Shown one piece after another: positions 36,240 to 47,534 of a stretch of DNA of 64,000 nt. Location of the stretch: NCBI GenBank assembly GCA_946902985.2, contig OX336388.2:372173387-372237386 (forward strand). Reading direction: 5' to 3'. The position numbers and the translations under genes are program-made. How positions within the stretch are numbered: the first letter of the stretch is position 1; every line of letters begins with the position of its first letter. This stretch comes from Meconema thalassinum. Its lineage: Eukaryota > Arthropoda > Insecta > Orthoptera > Tettigoniidae. The notes under the pieces are model-generated. The model did no database searches, was not told the origin of the DNA, and saw nothing but the letters and a program-made list of their open reading frames with translations.

Positions 36240-36692
36240 GTTTTTCCCATGGACTCAGCGAGGGATCCCACCATTACCGCCGCTACGGGCAGAGTCCTGG
36301 AGCTGGAAACATCTGGTCAAGGGGGATACAACTGGGGAGGTGAGATCAGCACCTCGCCCAGGCGGCCTCACCTGCAAAGCGAACAGGGGCCTCATGGGGG
36401 ATGGGGAGGGAGGGGAAGATTGGGAGGGATAGGCAAGGAAGAGGGAAGGAGGCGGCCGTGGCCTTACCATCCCGGCATTTGCCCGAAGACGAAGTGGGAA
36501 ACCACGGAAAACCACTTCGAGGATGGCTGAGGTGGAAATCGAACCCCCTCTACTCATTTGGACCACCGGAGGCTGAGTAGACCCCGTTCCAGTCTTCATA
36601 CCACTTTTTAAATTTCGTGGCAGAGCCGGGAATCGAACCCAAGACCTTCGGGGAGGCAGCTAATCACGCTGACCACTACGCAACGAAGGCGA
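36240..36692 (-). repeat. tRNA-derived SINE (family D)
   Basis: The minus-strand head at the right contains TGCGTAGTGGTCAGCGTGAT (A box) and CTTGGGTTCGATTCCCGG (B box). The body has GGTGGTCCAAATGAGTAGAG and CTTCGGGCAAATGCCGGGAT, shared with the plus copy at 58790-59005. The left part is G-rich and gives incidental frames on both strands. Confidence 0.8.
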
Positions 36693-37349
36693 AAATGTTA
36701 GTTAATTAGTTTTCAAAATGATCAGTTTGTTGAGGAAGGTATGGATAAACGAGATCTAAAACATGTAGGGCCTGCTGTGCAAATTTTAATTATTTAAACA
36801 TCACAGTACATAATTGTACAAACAAGGTGGAAATAATCAACTTTATGTAAGAAATAAATTGTTTAACAGTCAAACATCAGTTACATTATCCATAAGCGAG
36901 AAAAACTTTTATGAAACTGACATGTACAACTGTATATACAGTACAGTATATGGTTGCCTAGGTTAGCATACAAGAGTAGTGCATCGACAGCTGGGCATGG
37001 GAGATTTTCTTGTAGTTCTCAAATCCTCCGTTAGGGGTGTCAATTCCACATTTACTTTACATTGTCCCTTATGAGAGGAATGAAAAATAAATAATTGTTA
37101 TTAAATTCGATTTCTCCGTATTTTCAATTTTACTTATATTTTATGGGCCATCTCTTATATCAGTATTGAGTGAAATTTTATTTAACACAAGGATCATAAC
37201 GTCAAAATGTGATAATTTTGTTAATGCTCAATTCAAAGATGCACCTTTATTTCACATGATAATGGAGAATATTCAGAACAATTTAGTCCAAGAGCCTAAG
37301 TTAAATTTAAAGATGCTGGTATTATTGTTTATGGGTTTTATATAAAATA

Positions 37350-38025
37350 ACAGGTGATCACAACAAGGAAGAAGGAAAGAACCACAACGGGAATAACAAT
37401 TGGTGGGGAACAGCTGAAGAAAGTGGAGAGTTTCAAGTATCTGGGAAGCCTGATACAAGATGATGGAAGAAACGATAGAGAAATAAATGAGCGGGGGAGA
37501 CAGGCAGAAGCATTCCGGAGGAGTGTGAGAAGCATGATATGGAGCAAGGATGTCCCTCAGAACAGCAAAATGGTCATATATCGGACGTACTATATCCCTA
37601 TCCTGACGTATGCCTCGGAGACCTGGGTTATGAAAGGAAGGGAGGAGAGCAAAATACAGGCCAGTGAGATGAGGTTCTTGAGAAGCAGTATTGGAGCTAC
37701 AAAGATGGACAGAATAAGAAATGAGAGGACCAGAGAATTAATGAAGGAGGAACCATTACAGGATGGTATAGAGAAATCTAGACTTAGATGGTATGGACAT
37801 GTAAAACGAATGGAGGAGAAGAGGATACCCAGGAGGATACACGAGACGAAGTGAGAAGGAAAGAGACCGAGAGACAGGTGGAAGAAAGCGTGAAGAAGAG
37901 AGGAGAAGACTGGACAAGGGTGGAGGCTGAGAGATGGTGGGAAGACAGGAGACGTTGGAGAGGCTTGTGTGCCAAAACAGACCCGGCCAGTGGCTGGAAA
38001 CTGTGCAAGATGATGATATAAAATA
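37350..38025 (+). pseudogene. LINE reverse transcriptase C-terminal fragment
   Basis: A 166-codon frame (37354-37854) carries ESFKYLGSLIQDDGRNDREI, VIYRTYYIPILTYASETWVM and SRLRWYGHVKRMEEKRIPRR, the thumb and tail of a non-LTR reverse transcriptase. After a TGA at 37852 the homology continues in another frame with DWTRVEAERWWEDRRRWRGL and ends with a possible tail at 38020. The catalytic core is absent, as in a typical 5'-truncated insertion. It differs from the 1541-4640 family. Confidence 0.8.
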
Positions 38026-38791
38026 ACACAATCTTTTTGTGTTTCTGTGATATACAGCCACATCAAGCCAGAGAGGACATGCCGAAAGATTAGGTGATCA
38101 AAATTGAATGCCACTAGCTACAATTCCTGTATTTCATCAGCAGTGGGTAACAGGGATATAATTTTTAATTTCCTCTACTCTAATTATTTTTCATAAAGCT
38201 TCATCATTGTATCAGTGGTCGAGTGTCTGTTTCATGATCTCAAGAACACAGAAACAATTTCCGGTCGAGTAATATTTCTAAAATTGCGTGAAAACTTCGT
38301 GGAACTCCGAGTCGACTTATTAAAGACCTCTTATGTACCATTTGATGATTACAGGGCAAAATTAACCACATAACAGCCACAAATTCCCCGACAAATTTCC
38401 GGTTTCTCTACCCGTGGCAATGCAAAATTGAAATATCGAAATACATTCTTACGTCGTGTCAGACCGTACAGGGCACAAAATGTGATCGATGGCTTACAAC
38501 TCACATGTTATATGCAAGTTAGAAGTAAATTACATCAAATACACAATCAGAATTTTTTGTGGTAAAATGTGGCAAGTGAAAATCACGAGTTAAGGGTCGT
38601 GTTGTGATGTGGCTTAATGCTATTTTTACTATCCCCATGCACACAAACCTATTATGTGCCTTAAATTTGAAGAAAATTGTACTTACAACATACTGTACTG
38701 TATGTGCACATAACAACCGTTTATATTGATTTTGTTCACAAAACAAATGTTTCTGAAAATTTATAAAATGCTTTATTTTTTCTTTACACAG

Positions 38792-39081
38792 GTTGTCTGG
38801 TTTTGGAAGTATTATCAAATTACAAACCAAGTGATCAATGGCCTAAATAATATTCTGGAGGAGTCAGATGCTTTGTTAGTTGATGCCATTGCTAGCCTAG
38901 ACTCAGACTTCGAGAGAGATTCCAAAACAGACTTGGTATTCAGACCTGATGTGGGGCTTGTAGAATATGCTCAAGAACTTCCAGTCGAGTGGAATGGTTT
39001 CAATGAATTACCAAAATTTGAACAGTTTAAATGGTATCCAGTAGAGAAGAAGTCAGATGAACAGCTGGACAACCTTGACAG
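38792..39081 (+). CDS. apolpp: apolipophorin precursor, exon before the VWD domain
   Basis: A 290-base exon after a pyrimidine-rich tract ending TTTACACAG, closed by a GTAATT donor. It reads VVWFWKYYQITNQVINGLNN at the start and is rich in acidic residues later (for example EESDALLVDAIASLDSDFE). It ends with two bases of a codon (AG) completed by the first G of the exon at 41805 to give arginine. The sequence represents the linker between the lipid-transfer region and the von Willebrand D domain. The frame stays open throughout, contains no repeat-derived sequence, and the phases match both neighbours, so the exon looks functional. Confidence 0.85.
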
Positions 39082-39290
39082 GTAATTACCATGTTTCTTA
39101 AGTAATATTGTAATGTTAAAACTAACTACGAAGATGATTCTGGAAATAAGGTTTGTGATCCTTTCCTTCATACCATAGTTAGAGTTTGTGGTTTACAGCA
39201 ATTAAAAATCCAATTTTAGCATTTAGAATAATATATTGAATGTTTTACTGCATCTGTGATATTTAGATTCAGCATTAGCATTTTGTAGAA

Positions 39291-39600
39291 CCTCCGTGGC
39301 TTAGGCGGCAGCACGCCGGCCTCTCACCGCTGGGTCCGTGGTTCAAATCCCGGTCACTCCATGTGAGATTTGTGCTGGACAAAACGGAGGCAGACTGTTT
39401 TTTCTCTGGGTATTCCGGTTTTCCCTCTCAAAATTTAATTTCAGCAACACTCTCCACTATCATTTTATTTCATCTGTCATTCATTTAATCATTGTCTCAG
39501 AGGAGTGCGACAGGCTTTGGGAGCCGGCACAGTTCCTCACCGCTAGATGGGGGCTGCATTTATTCCATCCCTGACCCGGTCAGTCGACTGGAAGCAGGTT
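39291..39600 (+). repeat. tRNA-derived SINE (family B)
   Basis: The head CCTCCGTGGCTTAGGCGGCA includes an A-box-like TGGCTTAGGCGG, and GGTTCAAATCCCGGTCACTC is the B box. The body ends with GACTGGAAGCAGGTTGTGGA. Minus-strand relatives lie at 11785-12285. Confidence 0.85.
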
Positions 39601-40165
39601 GTGGATATTCATTCAATAGCATTTTGTAGCTTTTTTGTTGAAGACAAGTATTAAACTTATGGAAATCCGGTTATAGTTCTGTTATTATTATTATTATTAT
39701 TATTATTCCAATGAAGTACATAATTGAATTTGTATGTGTAGCTAGTCGAGGGTATATATGTTATTTGATTTTATTGTTCATATTAATCAGAATGTTATTC
39801 TGATGAATGCACTCAACGTCCCATTTATGGATTAGATTGATGCTTTGATGACCTCCCCACCTCAGAAAGCAACTTAACTGCTTTGTAATATAATATTGTT
39901 CTTAAATATGCATATAAGCAAACAAGAAACAAGCCCTACTAATGATCTTAATGAGATAGTTTTATATATTGTACTGCAATCGTAGTTCGGTGCATGCGTG
40001 GTAGTTGGTCTTATATACCGACTCCGCCAGAATAATGTATACACACTTTGTCAGACGATATCGGGATATGGACATTGTCAACTGTTATCATTGTTTCTAA
40101 ATGTTGTAGTATGGTCTTTAGCTCAACAGATGTCGGTACTTACATCACGATAGTGGGAAAACGAA

Positions 40166-41555
40166 ATGGCTGGAGCACGCTTGACGTTCGAACAGCGAAA
40201 GTACATTCTGAGGTGGTTTATCAGTTTTGATAATGCCGTTGAAGTGCAACGTCAGTGGAGTAGAGAGTTTGAAACAGAACCCCCAACACGCCTAACAATT
40301 AAACGCATTACTGGGAAGTTTGAGACGCACGGAACAATTTGTGATGTTCACAAAAGAAGATTGGGAAGAAAGCGTACTGCTACTAGTCCTGCTTCGTTGG
40401 CTCACGTGTTGGAAAGGTTTGGTAATTCTCCACAGACGTCTGTTACGCAATGTGCGTGGGAAGTGGGGATTAGCAGTACAAGTGTAACAGCTACCACGAT
40501 TACAGCATGCGCTTAATGAGGATTCCCGATTATCGAATGCAATTTTGCGAATGGTATCAGCAAATGGTAACCCAAGATGAACAATTTCTGACAAAATTAG
40601 TGTGGTCTGATGAATCCCAGTTTAAACTTAATGGAACAGTGAATCGACATAACTGTGTCTACTGGGCTCCGGAAAATCCGCATGTTCATGTGGACAAGGC
40701 GGTCAATCTACCAGGGTTTTTTTTTTTTTTGTTTTTTTTTTTTTTTAGCCTATGGCTTTTAGTGCCGGGAGTGTCCGAGGACATGTTCGGCTCGCCAGTT
40801 TTTGTAGCTGCTTCGAGACGGACACCCAATGGGTGAGCTACAAATACCGTTGGGGAGGGAAGGAGGGAAGTTGGAATGTAAGGACGAGGAGTTGGAAGGT
40901 AGCGGCTGTGGCCTATAGTTAGGGACCAACCCCGGCATTTGCCTGGAAGGAAGATGGGAAACCACAGAAGACCATCTTCAAGGTTGCCGGCGGGGGGATT
41001 CGAACCTCCTCGCCTCCCGGATGTGAGCGACTGCCATCAGTCATGCCGTAACCACCACGGCTAACTCACCCGGTTACCAGGGGTTAATGTCTGGTGTGGA
41101 CTATTGTTGTGGGGCTTACTAGGACCCTCTTTCTTTGATGGTACTGTTACTGGAGCAGTGTACTTGGGAATGTTCCGCACATTAATTTTACCAGCTGTAC
41201 ATGCGTTTTATGGAGCCGATGATGAAGTCTTCTACCAACAGAAAGACACCACACTAGCATGTAGCAGTATGAGCCTTCCTGGCTGACAATCTGCCGGGAC
41301 ATTGGATCGGACGAAGAGGGCCCATTGATTTCCCCCCACGGTTCCAGATCTTACCCCTATGGACTTTTACTTGTGGGGACTGTGAAAAATCAAGTCTATC
41401 GACGTAATCCCGTGCTGGAGGCCCTTCGCCAGGAGATTACAGCGGCATGAGCAGCGGTCCCCATTCAAATATTGACGGACGTTGTTGTAGCGAGCGCTCG
41501 TCGTTTTGCAATGTGTCTGGCAGCCAACGGTGAACATTTTCAACATCTCGTGTAA
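40166..41555 (+). pseudogene. mariner-like transposase, degenerate and SINE-interrupted
   Basis: The ATG at 40166 begins MAGARLTFEQRKYILRWFIS, an N-terminal helix-turn-helix, and this frame stops at 40514. Coding resumes in a second frame with [16 protein letters not shown] and [20 protein letters not shown] (first catalytic D). After VDKAVNLPG the SINE intervenes; beyond it come GPSFFDGTVTGAVYLGMF, a damaged second-D segment, WLADNLPGHWIGRRG, a frame-broken third acidic block and AANGEHFQHLV before TAA at 41553-41555. Motif order is complete but there are several frameshifts and stops. Confidence 0.88.
40717..41074 (-). repeat. tRNA-derived SINE inserted in the mariner transposase, 8-bp target duplication
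   Basis: TACCAGGG occurs at 40709-40716 and 41075-41082. The minus-strand element has a poly-A end (T-run at 40717-40746), and its head carries an A box (TAGCCGTGGTGG, complement of 41052-41063) and a B box (GGTTCGAATCC, complement of 40997-41007). Its tail TATGGCTTTTAGTGCCGGGA is also found in SINE A copies at 12516 and 55178. Confidence 0.93.
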
Positions 41556-41804
41556 CTATATGTTTAATTGAAGACAGTACTACATGTGTAATCACAATTT
41601 AAATATAAAAGAAACACGCAATAAATAGTTTTTGTTCCGTAAAGAGTGTATACATTTTTCTGGCGGACTCTGTATTAAGACATTGTATTACGAAGTATTA
41701 CTTCACTGCACCCATAATCACAATGATATCTTGCACCATATAGGGGTTCTCTTGAGAGAGTCATGTTCTAACAATATAACACTTCTTTATTATCCCACTT
41801 CCAG

Positions 41805-42021
41805 GTACAGCTACTTCTTTCTGGATCCACTCAATACTGCAGTCAACAAATCTATCAGGTCTTTGCTGCCTCCGTTCAGCAAGCGTGCTGTTGTAGCTGG
41901 GAGGAAACACTTCATCACCTTTGATAACAAGTTCTATGACTTTGAAGGGGAATGTAGTTACTTACTAGCCAGTGATTTCCTTAACAACAAATTTTCAGCT
42001 GTGGTCAACTATGAAATCCAG
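41805..42021 (+). CDS. apolpp: apolipophorin precursor, exon with N-terminal half of the VWD domain
   Basis: A 217-base exon: the first base completes the split arginine codon, then 72 codons run to a phase-0 GTAATA donor. The peptide enters a von Willebrand factor D domain at RAVVAGRKHFITFDNKFYDF, followed by EGECSYLLASDF, the usual opening strands with the first conserved cysteine (GxCSYxLA pattern). It continues into NNKFSAVVNYEIQ, the position where insect apolipophorins lead into the second half of the domain, found in the exon at 47535. In lipophorin this domain lies near the C terminus of the apoLp-I chain; its exact role in the particle is not settled. Confidence 0.93.
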
Positions 42022-42315
42022 GTAATATTATGCTTTGAAATGTATATAACTTACACACTGTAGAATAAAAATAAAAGGCAATATTTCAATTTCTACTTTG
42101 ATTATACTTGTATTTTGCCTTAACTTAATATAAGGCAATACCAATATAACTAAGAATGGGTATCAGACATTTTTTAATCAATCTCAAACTAACAGGTAGG
42201 TTACATTAGAATGCCGGAATTATCATTTAAAAGCCAAAGGTCGAAATAATGTTATTCACTGCCCATCCCATGACGTTGGCAAGTATGCATGACTTGATCC
42301 TTAAAATCGTTAGTA

Positions 42316-42812
42316 CACGTACAGCACCTTCCAGCTCAGGGCATCAGATCAGATCAAGTAACTTGATCGCCGGTTCAAACCCGGCCAAAGTCGTCAGATT
42401 TAAAAAGAGCATTAAAAATCCCTCAGTATGCCTTCCTTCGGAGGGGAAGTAAAGCCAGCGGTCCCATGCCATAGATTTATGGCATGAAAAAGAACTTTCC
42501 ACTAACTACACTTGTGTAAGCTAAAATTTATAGGTTAGTTTGATAACCCTATATTAGTGCCAACGTTCGCCACCAGGTGCTGACTGTGATGGCATCTAGT
42601 AGCCAAGTCCACAGCTAGGTGTTATGAATGATAGCATTTGGTAGCAAAAGTAGGAACTACTTGAAAAATTCATCGTCTGCAGTCCTTCTAGCTGAATCAC
42701 ACACTAATACAGCCATCACAATTAACACCGGTTATCAGACAAATTCTATACACACCCAAAGTACACAGGGCTACATGACCACGTTGTCGCAGCCCCTTAA
42801 CTAAGGAACCAA
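42316..42812 (+). repeat. tRNA-derived SINE (family A)
   Basis: Contains B box GGTTCAAACCC at 42372-42382, AGTATGCCTTCCTTCGGAGG, CCATGCCATAGATTTATGGC and the family tail ACACCGGTTATCAGACAAAT through CAGCCCCTTAACTAAGGAAC. The first 30 bases of the head have decayed. Confidence 0.85.
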
Positions 42813-43319
42813 CCAGCCAAGAAATAACTTGTCGAGAACTTTACAATGAAATCATAAAAAGAAATGGTTCAATGGAAAGAAGGGAAACGTCTCTTAGCTG
42901 TTTGGTTTCATACTATGGAATCCTTACTTGTAGCAACCAAAATTATGGTATCATTTATGCAGTTAATGAGGGTGATTATTTATTTAAAGGGCGTAACATG
43001 TAGTCTATTGCTGTATGGAATGTAAAAATTACAACTTTCTTCAACAGATCTCTTGAGTAAAATAGCATGATCTTTTTCTATTATTGACTTTTCTGTACGT
43101 ATTGATATCTTATACAATTAATCTACTCCTACATGAAATATCAAATCCAATATTATTCTAGAAAAAGATATAAAATAGAGTCCTAATACTGCTACCCAGT
43201 TGGTCTCTTATCTGTAAATAGTGAATACTGACCCTGTGTACATTTTTCTACTCTTACTCACTGCATTCTACTCTTTAAAATATTTTAATCCAACTTCACC
43301 TTAACGGCAAGTCTTATAT

Positions 43320-43995
43320 TTTTTAGCATATTTCATCATATGAAAAAAATAGGCCGTGAGACCACCTTTTGCCCATGTGTGTGTGTGTGTGTGTGTGTAT
43401 GTAGGTCCCCCCTCCCTAATAAAATTTAAACAGCTGGAGTGATTAAGAATATATAGTACTTCTATTTTGTCCGACCCCGACCGTACCCTTCAAATTTAAA
43501 TATGTGTCATCAATCCAACATCGTAGCCGGCCCCGTGGTGTTGGGGTAGCGCGCCTGTCTCTCACCCGGAGGCCCCGGGTTCGATTCCCGGCTCCATCAG
43601 GGATTTGAGAAACTGACGTGAGGGCTGGAACGGGGTGCACTCAGCCTCGTGAGGACAATTGAGTAGCTGTCTGACAGTGAGGCAGCGCCCCGGTCACGAA
43701 AACCAAGATTTACGTCCGATGGGACCCGATGCGCTGACCACGCACCCCAATATCTGCAGGCCAAACGGCTGGGCAGCGGTTGCCTGGTAGGCCTTCATAG
43801 GCCGTAGTGCCAGGGGTTATAATCCAACATGGTGGCCGCGCAAAATATTTCACCGGCATTCTATATCTCCAAAACTATTACTGATATCACTCTGAAATTT
43901 GGTATGCTGTTACAGAATACTAAGGTAAGTTCAGCACATGTTAACATGTTAAGTACAAAACCAATATGACGACCAAGCAAAGTTCAAATAATTAA
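43320..43995 (+). repeat. GGCGGC-family repeat, truncated copy with nested SINE
   Basis: It begins with a hairpin (TTTAGCATATTTC ... GAAAAAAATAGGCC) and GTGAGACCACCTTTTGCCCA, includes a GT microsatellite near 43380, then AATCCAACAT and, after the nested SINE, GGTGGCCGCGCAAAATATTT. It stops after one unit. Confidence 0.75.
43522..43820 (+). repeat. tRNA-derived SINE (family F), complete, 10-bp target duplication
   Basis: AATCCAACAT lies at 43512-43521 and 43821-43830. The 299-bp element starts with a tRNA-like head (GGCCCCGTGGTGTTGGGGTA, then CCCCGGGTTCGATTCCCGG) and ends with GTAGTGCCAGGGGTTAT. A and B boxes are well preserved and the target duplication is perfect, so this is a fairly young insertion into an older repeat. 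Confidence 0.95.
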
Positions 43996-44097
43996 ATGGT
44001 TTACTTATACCAATTAATTGGAGTCAGCAGAGCCACCGTGACTCATTTTGGTCTTTAAGCCACATAATTTCTCCTGCTGACATCAGAATTGAATCTA

Positions 44098-44668
44098 CCG
44101 TATTGGCCCAAAAATAAGGGGGCATATAAGCCGCACCCTTAATATTCGAAAAGGAAAAAGGAAAAAAAGTTCATGCCCGAAAATAAGCCGCATCCAGATT
44201 AAGGGAAGACACATTTATTTTCTTGTACTTACCAACATGTATACATTTTTCCCTGACATCCGGATTTTCTTCCAGTCTCAGTGTTGGTTGTGATTTTGGC
44301 ATAACGCACAACTGCAAGTTTGAAGGCTGCAACATAAACACGCCGAATTCCTTTGCTTGATGAAGCTTTTTGCTTTACCGGTTAATGATCGCTCATTTTT
44401 GTGTTAAACAGGCTTTCTTACAGATCTTACTGAGACGAGCTACTGCAGATTATTTAAGCTTACGAAATAATACCGTGTTACCGAATAACAATGTCACCGC
44501 CAAAACCTAGTTTCTCTTACAGACTGTATTGTTGCTTTGTTCTTGCTAATGAACATTCCTTTTTAAACAGTACATGACATATAAATGTGTAGATAGTGAA
44601 TATAGAATATAGATATTTTACCCAAATAATTTTAATAAAAAGTGCGACTTATTTTCGGGCCAATACAG
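44098..44668. mobile_element. MITE, 571 bp, TA target sites
   Basis: Inverted repeats of 21 bp at 44098-44118 (CCGTATTGGCCCAAAAATAA) and 44648-44668 match at 19 of 21 positions, and TA borders both sides. There is no transposase, so it is a non-autonomous element, probably of the Tc1/mariner or pogo group. Sub-terminal AAGCCGC and GCGACTT strings extend the inverted similarity. Confidence 0.88.
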
Positions 44669-44829
44669 TATTAGTAGAAGCTTTGCAGTCGGTCAACATG
44701 AGTGTGCCCAACCTGGTCAACATATAATAAAAATGCATATCAATAGCTACTAAGATCCAACGTTATAAAACTGTAACTCTCCCTGAAGCCACTTAAGCTT
44801 GTGAAACACTGTTCCAAATTAAAAATGCA

Positions 44830-45320
44830 CAAAGAACTGATCAGCTCCTCGAAACTGAAAGAAGAATCACTAGATCGTGCATAAATAAAAAGTAACAGGT
44901 TGAGGGAGTCTTGAGGATTCTCCCAAATGAAACTGTGTATCGTGAGATTGATCCAATCACCAGCACAATGAAGAAGAAAAGAATTTCATATTTTTGTCAC
45001 ATCTTACGGCTTCCAGAAAACAGAATTGTACTCCAACTAGTGATGAGAAATCTAGGAAAGAAAACTGGAGGAAAATGGATCCAAGAAATCCAACAAGATC
45101 TCAAAGCAGTTGGACTCAAGATAACAGATGCCGAGGAGAAAAATAAAATTAACACCATTCTTAAAACTCACAAATTTTCTGCAGAAATGACACATAGAAA
45201 GCCTATGGAGATTTCAGATGAGTTGAGAAAATCCCAATCTGAAAGAATGAAAAAGTACTGGAAAGAGCACAAGAACCAAGCAGTACTAACTTCAAAGAAG
45301 AAGTGATTGTGGAACGACTC
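44830..45320 (+). pseudogene. LINE reverse transcriptase C-terminal fragment
   Basis: A frame at 44911-45306 reads MRILPNETVYREIDPITSTM, then KKKRISYFCHILRLPENRIV, the conserved C-terminal tail of certain insect LINE proteins. Upstream, in another frame interrupted by a TAA, TDQLLETERRITRSCINKK precedes it. The tail is followed by TAATAATAATAAG, a likely 3' end. It is 5'-truncated. Confidence 0.75.
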
Positions 45321-46292
45321 AAGTGGTCCAATGTGACCAATCAAGATTAATAATAATAAGCCCCCATTTGAATGAGAAGTGTTTTGATAATTCTTGTATT
45401 TTATTTCAGGCATTAGGAAATTAATTGTAATTCCCCACCCAATCTGATTGGGCACACTCGCGTTGACCAACTGAAAAGCTCCTACTAATAAATTGCCTAG
45501 GCAACACTGAAAAAATTTCAATTAGGATTCAAACCTCAGCCATCTGGGTGAAAGAGGAGTAGAAATACCACTGTGCCATCAGACAATTTTCTAGAATTTC
45601 ATGTCTTAGAAAAACCCAATGCAGGTCTGGCATTAGTCAGGGGCGAGCAAGCCAATAGCTCCAGACCCCGTACTTTTGGGGGCTCCACATGCACAATTAC
45701 AGTTTGTTTGTTTTTAATTACAAAGATAATATATATTTCATGTAATTTCTTTTCATACATTTTAATAATAACAAATTGTGGAACTTGTAACCGAACTTTT
45801 GTAGTAGGTTACATAGATTGCTTTTAGTTTTTTTTTGTTTTGTTGGTATTTAGTTATTTTTATCTTTATCTGGTTGCCAGCCGTGGCCACAATTGGTAGA
45901 CCACCACAGGGTGTCTTATGTGTTCTGGGCCATGGCTATTGCTGGTAGGTGGCTTTGACTAATTGGCAAAGGTTCCTTGATCTTAGGGCAAGGTTGCCAT
46001 GGAATGTTGTTGAGAATTGCCAGGCAAAATGGAAGCTAGTTGGTTTTATGAGAATGGGAATGAATTACTCTTGGTGTCGATTTGATAGTATGGAAGCTGG
46101 CTTTAAAAAAATGTTATATGTTGACATGCTGGAGAAATAGAACTAATATCTGGCTAGAAGGACAGAAAGACACGTTTAAAAAATTGCAAGTAGAAAAGAA
46201 AGAAGAATATTAAAATACAGTATTGTGAAGTCTGTGCAATCATTTTAGCAAGTATATTTCCCCACTACTCTCAGGTGATAAGTTTGTTACTT

Positions 46293-46980
46293 GTTCACTT
46301 TAGACCATCCTCCCTTTTCATCACTTTTAACACCTTAGCTTATTGAAAATATATCATTTATGATATACATACCTTTCGGGGCGTTGTTGGGAGTCGTTTC
46401 ACAATCTCTTCATACTCAATAGCCACTGCTGCACCTCAATAATTGTTATTTCACGGAAATAATGCAATTTTCCTTCTCTTACGGACGCCATCTTCGACAG
46501 TCATGTGACACCCGAAAGACTATCATGTGACTACGTTATCAACTTGAATAAAGAAATTCACCACACGCCTTCGCTACTAAGTTAGGCACTGTCTTGAGGA
46601 AAATTAATGCTAGTACCACAAGCAAGGGGGTCTGCGGCATAAGCCTCAGGTTAGGTCTGTTTATGTATGTAAAACATTATAAATACATAAATAAACACTG
46701 TAATCGAGTTCACTTTCCATTGAGAATAGTGATTTCATAAATTACGTGCGAAATAGTACCAAACGCGTGGGGTTGGCATTACTGACTCAGTGAGAAAGAT
46801 GGAGGTGAGAACTTAGATTTCAACTATATAAGCCGTGTCGCTATTTGGGCGGGATGGTGGGTCTATGACAGCGGAGCAGTGAACATCTAATACTCAATCC
46901 TCTCCTGATATCCTCCCGACTATTAAATCAGGTAATATAAGTTTTTAAAAGTTTTATACAAAGGATGGTCTAAAGTGAAC
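46293..46980. mobile_element. MITE-like element, 688 bp, 19-bp inverted repeats
   Basis: GTTCACTTTAGACCATCCT at 46293-46311 has its exact complement at 46962-46980. No target duplication is obvious. The interior contains CTATATAAGCCGTGTCGC (about 46823) and, near 46930, CTATTAAATCAGGTAATATA, resembling a TATA box followed by a short exon and donor. No protein is encoded. The superfamily is unknown. Confidence 0.7.
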
Positions 46981-47534
46981 CGCCAATCGACCTATGTACG
47001 ACCCACAATCGTATTACGAACTTTTATAAGAGTTTCAATGATAGCTCAAGAAGGGGTAAGTTTTATAATTAATTACAAACTGAACTTCCAATTCATTGCT
47101 GCAAGTAGGCAATATTACTAATAACAGGCTGTGGGTAAATGCTAGGCACGATACTAAAATCAGAATTTTTTTTAAGTTATTAAAAATGCAAGAAAATAAC
47201 TTTTTCTTTTTAAGTAAGCAAATATTTTACAACTTTTTACGTGCCATATTAAACCTTTAAAAGCATTATATTTTTTTCCTTTATTTATTTGTAACATTAC
47301 TGACACTTAGTGGGTCGGTACGAGCATCTTCGAGTGTGGACATCAGGCAGATATTGTACCCCACACGGCTTAAGAACACCGCATCCAAGATTTGCCCAAG
47401 GCTCCGCAACTGCTAGGGCTGGCCCTGACTCAATGAAACCACCTGCGGTTCTCAGTGCCATGTACAACCAGAGTCTGGTTTCAGTTGATATATAATGCCA
47501 GAAGATATTAACACTGTATTTATATTTCTTTCAG

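Larger units (their letters stand above)
26391..38791 (+). other. apolipophorin intron A (12.4 kb)
   Basis: GT-AG intron (GTAAGA ... ACACAG) between phase-0 exons. It contains two tandem copies of an unidentified 3.8-4.0 kb unit (26507-34320), an AT microsatellite, a composite SINE repeat on the minus strand, short LINE pieces, tRNA-like SINEs and a 670-bp LINE fragment. I see no host coding sequence in 36700-37350 or 38030-38780, which are plain A+T-rich DNA. Confidence 0.7.
40018..41672 (+). mobile_element. mariner-like transposon with matching inverted repeats, split by a SINE
   Basis: The left terminus (ACTCCGCCAGAATAATGTAT from 40021) and the right terminus near 41643-41672 are inverted repeats matching at about 27 of 30 positions, each bordered by TA. 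Without the 358-bp SINE the element is about 1.3 kb, normal for mariner. It encodes a plus-strand transposase relic. It lies in intron B, in the same orientation as the host gene. Confidence 0.92.
39082..41804 (+). other. apolipophorin intron B (2.7 kb)
   Basis: GT-AG intron (GTAATT ... TTCCAG). It holds a tRNA-derived SINE (39291-39600) and a mariner-like transposon (40018-41672) that is itself split by another SINE. Bases 39610-40015 hold only a short ATT microsatellite near 39680 and A+T-rich DNA. The transposon ends about 130 bp before the next exon. Confidence 0.8.
42022..47534 (+). other. apolipophorin intron C (5.5 kb)
   Basis: GT-AG intron splitting the VWD domain. It contains a tRNA-derived SINE (42316-42812), a truncated 290-bp-unit repeat with a nested SINE, a 571-bp MITE, a LINE fragment, and a 688-bp MITE with a TATA-like core. 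Stretches 42815-43320, 45360-46290 and 46981-47534 show no feature I can support, apart from the short exon-like match at 46999-47020. Confidence 0.8.

Noticed and set aside
36237..36599. Overlapping frames on both strands in G-rich DNA
   Set aside because: These lie within the family D SINE and its G-rich end; no protein family is evident.
37590..38114. Minus-strand frames of 81-174 codons
   Set aside because: Antisense shadows of the plus-strand LINE fragment; low-complexity S/L/P composition.
39291..39400. tRNA-like sequence with good A and B boxes, as also at 43522 and 55178
   Set aside because: These are heads of SINEs with bodies, tails and target duplications; the cloverleaf stems are not kept, so they are not tRNA genes.
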